Of a DNA stretch of 64,000 nt, positions 59,863 through 64,000 are shown piece after piece; position 1 is the stretch's first letter; the number at the start of each line of letters is the position of its first letter. Under the pieces are notes generated by a model. It searched no databases. It had not been told where the DNA came from and saw nothing but the letters and a program-made list of their open reading frames with translations. Made by a program: the position numbers and the translations under genes. The DNA is from Rhodoferax sp. OV413. GTDB lineage: Bacteria; Pseudomonadota; Gammaproteobacteria; Burkholderiales; Burkholderiaceae_C. The stretch is taken from assembly GCF_900104385.1 (NCBI RefSeq), contig NZ_FNJA01000006.1, positions 1 to 64,000 on the forward strand. Reading direction: 5' to 3'.

Positions 59863-61956
59863 ATGGCCGCACCTCCGCCCAAGCTCAACCCCGCCCAGAA
59901 AGCCCTGCTCAAAATGGGTTTGCGGCGCGACATCGACCTGGCCCTGCATCTGCCGTTGCGCTACGAGGACGAAACCCGCATCACCCGCCTGGCCGATGCG
60001 CGCGAGGGCGAAACCGTGCAGATCGAGGCCTTGGTGACGCACAGCGAGGTCACGCTGCACGGCCGCCGCCAGCTGGTGGTGACGGTAGACGACGGCAGCG
60101 ACACCTGCCAGCTGCGTTTCTTCAGCTTCTATCCCTCGCACCAGAAGACCCTGGCCGTGGGGGCGCGGCTGCGGGTGCGTGGCGAGGTCAAGGGCGGTTT
60201 CCTGGGCCGGCAGATGCTGCACCCGGTGTTCAAGCTGGCCGGTGGCGACTTGCCGACGGCGCTGACCCCGGTGTATCCCAGCGTCGCCGGGCTGCCCCAG
60301 GCCTATCTGCGTCGCGCCGTGCTGGGCGGCCTGCAGCGCGCCCCGCTGAGCGAAACCCTGCCGCCCGGCTACCCGCCCTACAACCCCGCATATTTAGATA
60401 AAACCGGGCTGCAGCGCAATTACAGCCTGCGCGAGGCGCTATCTTTTTTGCACCACCCCGCGCCCAATGTGTCGCTGGCCGCGCTGGAAGACCGCAGCCA
60501 CCCGGCCTGGCAGCGGCTGAAGGCCGAGGAACTGCTGGCCCAGCAGCTGTCGCAGCTGCAGGCCAAGCGCGAGCGCGACCGGCTGCAGGCCCCGCCCCTG
60601 GTCGCGCTCCCCGGCGCCAGCCTGCGCGAGGGCCTGCTGGCCGCGCTGCCGTTCGCGCTGACGGCGGCGCAAGAGAGGGTTGGCCAGGAGATCGCCGCCG
60701 ACCTGGCCTTGCCGATTCCCATGAACCGCCTGCTGCAGGGCGATGTGGGCTCCGGCAAAACCGTGGTCGCCGCACTGGCCGCCTGCACCGCCATCGACGC
60801 CGGCTGGCAGTGCGCGCTGATGGCGCCCACCGAAATCCTGGCCGACCAGCATTTCCGCAAACTGGTCGGCTGGCTGGAGCCATTGCTGGCGCCGCTAGGC
60901 AAATGCGTGGCCTGGCTCACCGGCAGCCAGAAGACCAAGCAGCGCCGCGAGATGCTGGAGAAGATCGCCAGCGGCGAGGCCGCGTTGGTGGTCGGCACGC
61001 ACGCGGTGATCCAGGAGAAAGTGGTGTTCCAAAACCTGGCGCTGGCCTTGATCGACGAGCAGCACCGCTTTGGTGTGGCCCAGCGGCTGGCGCTGCGCAG
61101 CAAGCTGGTCGATGGCGCGCTGGAGCCGCATCTGCTGATGATGACGGCCACGCCGATTCCGCGCACCCTGGCCATGAGCTACTACGCCGACCTCGACGTA
61201 TCCACCATCGACGAGCTGCCGCCGGGACGCACACCCATCGTCACCAAGGTCATCAACGACGCCCGGCGGGACGAGGTGATAGAGCGCATCCGCGCCCAGA
61301 TCGACGAGGGCCGGCAGATTTACTGGGTCTGCCCGCTGATCGAGGAAAGCGAGGCGCTGGACCTGGTCAACGCCACCCAAACCCATGCCGACCTGAGCGA
61401 AGCCCTGCCCGGCGTGCTGATTGGCCTGCTGCATTCGCGCATGGCAGTGGCCGAGAAAAAGGCGGTGATGGGCTTGTTCACCGACGGCGTGATGGGTGTG
61501 CTGGTCAGCACCACGGTGATCGAGGTCGGGGTCGACGTGCCGAATGCCTCGCTGATGGTGATCGAGCATGCCGAGCGCTTTGGCCTGAGCCAGCTGCACC
61601 AGCTGCGCGGCCGGGTGGGCCGTGGCGCGGCGGCCTCGGCCTGCGTGCTGCTGTACTCCACCGGCGATGCACCGCGGCTGGGCGAGATCGCCCGGGCCCG
61701 GCTGAAGGCCATGGCCGAGACCAACGACGGCTTCGAGATCGCCCGCCGCGACCTGGAGATCCGCGGCCCGGGTGAGTTTTTGGGCGCGCGCCAGTCGGGT
61801 GCGCCGCTGCTGCGCTTTGCCGATCTGGAGACCGATACCGAGCTGCTGGAATGGGCGCGCGAACTGGCGCCGCAGATGCTGGACCGCTACCCGGCGCTGG
61901 CCGAGCAGCATGTACTGCGTTGGTTGGGCGGCAAAGCCGAGTACCTGAAAGCCTAG
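59863..61956 (+). CDS. recG: ATP-dependent DNA helicase RecG
   Basis: 697 residues, like E. coli RecG (693). An OB-fold wedge domain (about 60-150), then helicase domains: GDVGSGKTVVAAL (Walker A, about 296), LIDEQHRFG (DEQH box, about 395), TATPIPRTL and the C-terminal QLRGRVGRG (motif VI). RecG remodels stalled forks and R-loops. The ATG at 59863 gives the usual N-terminus; a longer frame from 59797 is not needed. Both neighbours are paralogous HD-GYP genes on the other strand. Confidence 0.95.
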   Translation: MAAPPPKLNPAQKALLKMGLRRDIDLALHLPLRYEDETRITRLADAREGETVQIEALVTHSEVTLHGRRQLVVTVDDGSDTCQLRFFSFYPSHQKTLAVGARLRVRGEVKGGFLGRQMLHPVFKLAGGDLPTALTPVYPSVAGLPQAYLRRAVLGGLQRAPLSETLPPGYPPYNPAYLDKTGLQRNYSLREALSFLHHPAPNVSLAALEDRSHPAWQRLKAEELLAQQLSQLQAKRERDRLQAPPLVALPGASLREGLLAALPFALTAAQERVGQEIAADLALPIPMNRLLQGDVGSGKTVVAALAACTAIDAGWQCALMAPTEILADQHFRKLVGWLEPLLAPLGKCVAWLTGSQKTKQRREMLEKIASGEAALVVGTHAVIQEKVVFQNLALALIDEQHRFGVAQRLALRSKLVDGALEPHLLMMTATPIPRTLAMSYYADLDVSTIDELPPGRTPIVTKVINDARRDEVIERIRAQIDEGRQIYWVCPLIEESEALDLVNATQTHADLSEALPGVLIGLLHSRMAVAEKKAVMGLFTDGVMGVLVSTTVIEVGVDVPNASLMVIEHAERFGLSQLHQLRGRVGRGAAASACVLLYSTGDAPRLGEIARARLKAMAETNDGFEIARRDLEIRGPGEFLGARQSGAPLLRFADLETDTELLEWARELAPQMLDRYPALAEQHVLRWLGGKAEYLKA

Positions 61957-61959
61957 GGC

Positions 61960-63198
61960 CTACCAGCTGCTGGGCTCGAAGCCCGACCACAGCGGGTTCA
62001 GGTCGGGGAACTTCCAGACCTGCGGGTCTTCGCGGTTGGTGATCTTTTCCTTGCACTCGGGCAGGGCCAGGTTGATCAGCACCGGCGGGATGCGCATGTC
62101 GGACTTGGTGGAGAAGAACACCTTGACCACCGGCTTCAGCAGCGCGCGCGGGTTCTGCGCGGTGACCACGCCGATGCGCCCCGACGACAGCCGCACCAGC
62201 GAGCCCGTGGGGTAGATGCCCACGCTTTTCACGAATGCCTGGAACACCTGGGCGTCCAGGTGGCCGCTGGTCCAGCCGGCCATCTTGCGCATGGCTTCCG
62301 ACGGGTCCCAGCCTTTTTTGTACGGCCGGTCGGAGGTGATGGCGTCGTACACATCGCAGATCGCACCCATGCGGGCGAACAGGCTGATGTCCTCGCCCTT
62401 CAGGCCGGCGGGGTAGCCTGTGCCATCGGTCTTCTCGTGGTGGTGCAGCACGATGTCCAGCACCATGGCGTCGAGCGTGGGGTCGTCGACCAGCATGTCG
62501 TAGCCCTGCACCGGGTGGGCTTTGATGATGTCGAACTCGGCGTCGGTCAGCTTGGCCGGTTTGTTCAGCACCTCGGTCGGCGTCAAGGCCTTGCCCAGGT
62601 CGTGCAGCAGGCCGCCCATGCCGGCGATCTTGGTTTGATCTGCGTCCAGCTGCAGCTGCAAGGCCAGCGAAACCATCAGCGCGGACACCGCCACCGAGTG
62701 CATATAGGTGTAGTTGTCGGCGGTTTTGAGCCGGGCCAGGCTGATCATCGCGTCGGGGTTGCGCTGCACCGAGTCCGAGATTTCCTGCACCAGCAGATTG
62801 GCCAGCTCGGTGTTCACCGGCTGGCCCGCGCGCGCCGAGTCGAACATGGCCATCACCGCCTGCTTGGACTTGGCGCAGATGCGGCTGGCCCGCGCGTATT
62901 CGACCGCAGCGGTGGTCGGGGTGGTGTCGCGCGCCGGGGCTTCGACCTGCAGAATCTCCTGCGCAATCGCCTCGGCCGAGGTGGTCTGGGCCAGGGGCTC
63001 GACACCTGGCGGCACATCCAGGCCCTTGGTGGTGTCGATCCACACTTCCAGCACGCTGCTGGCCAGCACGCGCTCAATATCCTTGGGGTCGCTGAGTACG
63101 AAGTGGTTGCGCCAGAACGGATGGTCCATCCAGGGGGCGCAGAACCCGTCGATGTGCATCCCGAGGGTGAGCTGTTGAACGCTGATTCGTTTAAGCAT
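61960..63198 (-). CDS. DUF3391/HD-GYP phosphodiesterase, paralogue B
   Basis: 412 residues, colinear with paralogue A: RISVQQLTLGMHIDGFCAPW, GGLLHDLGKALTP, HHEKTDGTGYPAGLKG, ICDVYDAITSDRPYKKGW and LVRLSSGRIGVV. The linker after DUF3391 (about 75-115) is the least alike. The stop is 3 bp from the recG stop. Similar sequence upstream of both starts (TAGTATG and AGGAAGC on the + strand) suggests that promoter and gene were duplicated together. Confidence 0.9.
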   Translation of the reverse strand: MLKRISVQQLTLGMHIDGFCAPWMDHPFWRNHFVLSDPKDIERVLASSVLEVWIDTTKGLDVPPGVEPLAQTTSAEAIAQEILQVEAPARDTTPTTAAVEYARASRICAKSKQAVMAMFDSARAGQPVNTELANLLVQEISDSVQRNPDAMISLARLKTADNYTYMHSVAVSALMVSLALQLQLDADQTKIAGMGGLLHDLGKALTPTEVLNKPAKLTDAEFDIIKAHPVQGYDMLVDDPTLDAMVLDIVLHHHEKTDGTGYPAGLKGEDISLFARMGAICDVYDAITSDRPYKKGWDPSEAMRKMAGWTSGHLDAQVFQAFVKSVGIYPTGSLVRLSSGRIGVVTAQNPRALLKPVVKVFFSTKSDMRIPPVLINLALPECKEKITNREDPQVWKFPDLNPLWSGFEPSSW

Positions 63199-63327
63199 GG
63201 GGTGGGAGGCAAAGGACCAGGGCGTAGTATGGCCCAGGAAGCTACGTTCGCTTACACATCCAACGGCGCAGGCCTGCGTACTTTAGATGAAAAAAGCCGC
63301 TGCCGCACATCCCACCTGCGTAAAGCG

Positions 63328-64000
63328 CTATGGTTTTTGAGGTTCTTGGGGTGGCATAAGCGCTGCCAGGCCGGTAAGAATGGTCTGCACCAGCTCCGCG
63401 TGGATCTCGGCCCGGGGCCGGCCGCCACCGTCTTCGCACACCGGGTCGAACTCGCCTTCTTCGGCCAGCAGGGCGGCCCCGTTCGGCTTGCACACCCCCA
63501 GAAAGCTGAAATGGGTGGCATCGGGCACGAAGGCATAGCGGCTTGCCGGCACCAAGGGCGCAAGCCGGGTTGCATCTACCGCCAGCGGTAGCTGGCCGGG
63601 CCGGCCCAGGTTGATGAACTGCACCGGCACGCCCATGCTGCGCAGGCTGGCCGCATCGAAGGCCTGGGCCAGGCCCGGGTCCACGGCCACCACGGCGCGG
63701 ATCCGCGGGTCCACGTGCAATTGTTCAAAGCGGCTGGCGTCTACGCGCTGCAGATCGACCCCGCCGCGCGCGAACCACGGGCATTCGTTGATCACCGTGC
63801 CCGGCGGCACCGGCGTGGCGCAGTAGCGTATGTAGTCGGCCAAGCGGACCTGGGCGCCGGCCAGTGCCAGGGCGGTGTAGCCGCCTAGCGAAAAGCCCAG
63901 CACGGCGATGCGCTGCGGCGCAATCCGGGCCTGCCAGTCGGGGTGGGCTAGCAGGGCGCTGGTGACGGCCGACAGGTCGGCCGGCCGCTGCCAGATCTGC
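63328..64000 (-). CDS. Alpha/beta hydrolase, 5' part outside the window
   Basis: The frame stays open to the right edge, giving at least 223 residues. The nucleophile elbow VLGFSLGGYTALA (GxSxG) and the His in PDATHFSFLG fit a chlorophyllase/PAF-acetylhydrolase-like or dienelactone-hydrolase-like enzyme. The N-terminus and substrate cannot be told. It lies 129 bp from HD-GYP paralogue B, with a possible degenerate repeat copy between. Confidence 0.75.
   Translation of the reverse strand, partial: QIWQRPADLSAVTSALLAHPDWQARIAPQRIAVLGFSLGGYTALALAGAQVRLADYIRYCATPVPPGTVINECPWFARGGVDLQRVDASRFEQLHVDPRIRAVVAVDPGLAQAFDAASLRSMGVPVQFINLGRPGQLPLAVDATRLAPLVPASRYAFVPDATHFSFLGVCKPNGAALLAEEGEFDPVCEDGGGRPRAEIHAELVQTILTGLAALMPPQEPQKP

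Noticed and set aside
60388-60450. A stretch of recG resembling the dispersed repeat (TTTAGATAAAAC ... GCGCTATCTTTTTTG).
   Set aside because: It encodes the RecG region YSLREALSFLHHPAPN, which matches conserved RecG sequence; the likeness is probably chance.
63283-63341. A possible twelfth, degenerate copy of the repeat (TTTAGATGAAAAAAGCCGC ... AAAGCGCTATGGTTTTT).
   Set aside because: The order of blocks fits, but GTAGCTGC and the AGAGGCC end are lost; too weak to list as a feature.

Overview
The window is GC-rich DNA (the ribosomal genes less so) from a betaproteobacterium, most likely a member of the Burkholderiales close to the Comamonadaceae (Rhodoferax/Acidovorax type). This rests on the ribosomal protein sequences, the PhaM-type polyhydroxybutyrate protein, a DUF3567 protein and the gene neighbourhoods. 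The genus cannot be fixed from sequence alone. No tRNA, rRNA, CRISPR array, insertion sequence or prophage was seen.

Layout. 1-5.8 kb: end of tuf, then the S10 ribosomal block rpsJ-rplC-rplD-rplW-rplB-rpsS-rplV-rpsC-rplP-rpmC-rpsQ, with a promoter in the rpsJ/rplC gap and tandem terminators after rpsQ; the spc genes do not follow. 5.9-12.8 kb: housekeeping genes (peroxiredoxin, LysR regulator, psd, purU, a ChaN lipoprotein operon, an FAH-family enzyme, a TonB-like lipoprotein). 12.9-18.4 kb: a probable lipid head-group cluster: GT4 glycosyltransferase, second Psd-like enzyme, N-terminally extended class III aminotransferase, small membrane protein and PlcP-like metallophosphoesterase, with two Pho-box-like sites. 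18.5-25.5 kb: TerB-like protein, a copper-handling run (DUF2946, YcnI-like, PCuAC, PepSY), PhaM, FIST protein and an XRE regulator. 25.7-36.6 kb: Tat-exported FAD oxidase, LplT-PlsC fusion, a large PAS/GGDEF/EAL protein, RIO kinase and a set of poorly known envelope proteins. 36.7-43.2 kb: MFS exporter and an SsuABC-like ABC importer with an amidohydrolase. 43.4-48.8 kb: a GbsR-controlled operon ending in an unusual fusion of an alpha/beta-hydrolase fold to a PEP-synthase-like dikinase. 48.9-51.2 kb: queA-tgt. 51.5-63.2 kb: a signalling island (degenerate GGDEF/EAL-REC, HDOD, histidine kinase, RpfG-like HD-GYP, receiver, two paralogous HD-GYP proteins) with recG between the two paralogues. The window ends inside an alpha/beta hydrolase gene.

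Themes. Several loci concern membrane lipids: two Psd proteins, glycosyltransferase plus PlcP-like enzyme (a known phosphate-starvation lipid-remodelling pair) and an LplT-PlsC fusion. A second theme is cyclic-di-GMP signalling. The main signal not explained by genes is a dispersed palindromic repeat of about 55-60 bp, seen at eleven sites. Most copies lie between genes, but three lie, in the same reading frame, inside signal-peptide coding sequence. The most unusual gene set is the GbsR operon at 43.4-48.8 kb: a very clear promoter/operator, a catalytic-Ser-less hydrolase fused to a dikinase, and an in-frame TGA in its epimerase gene.
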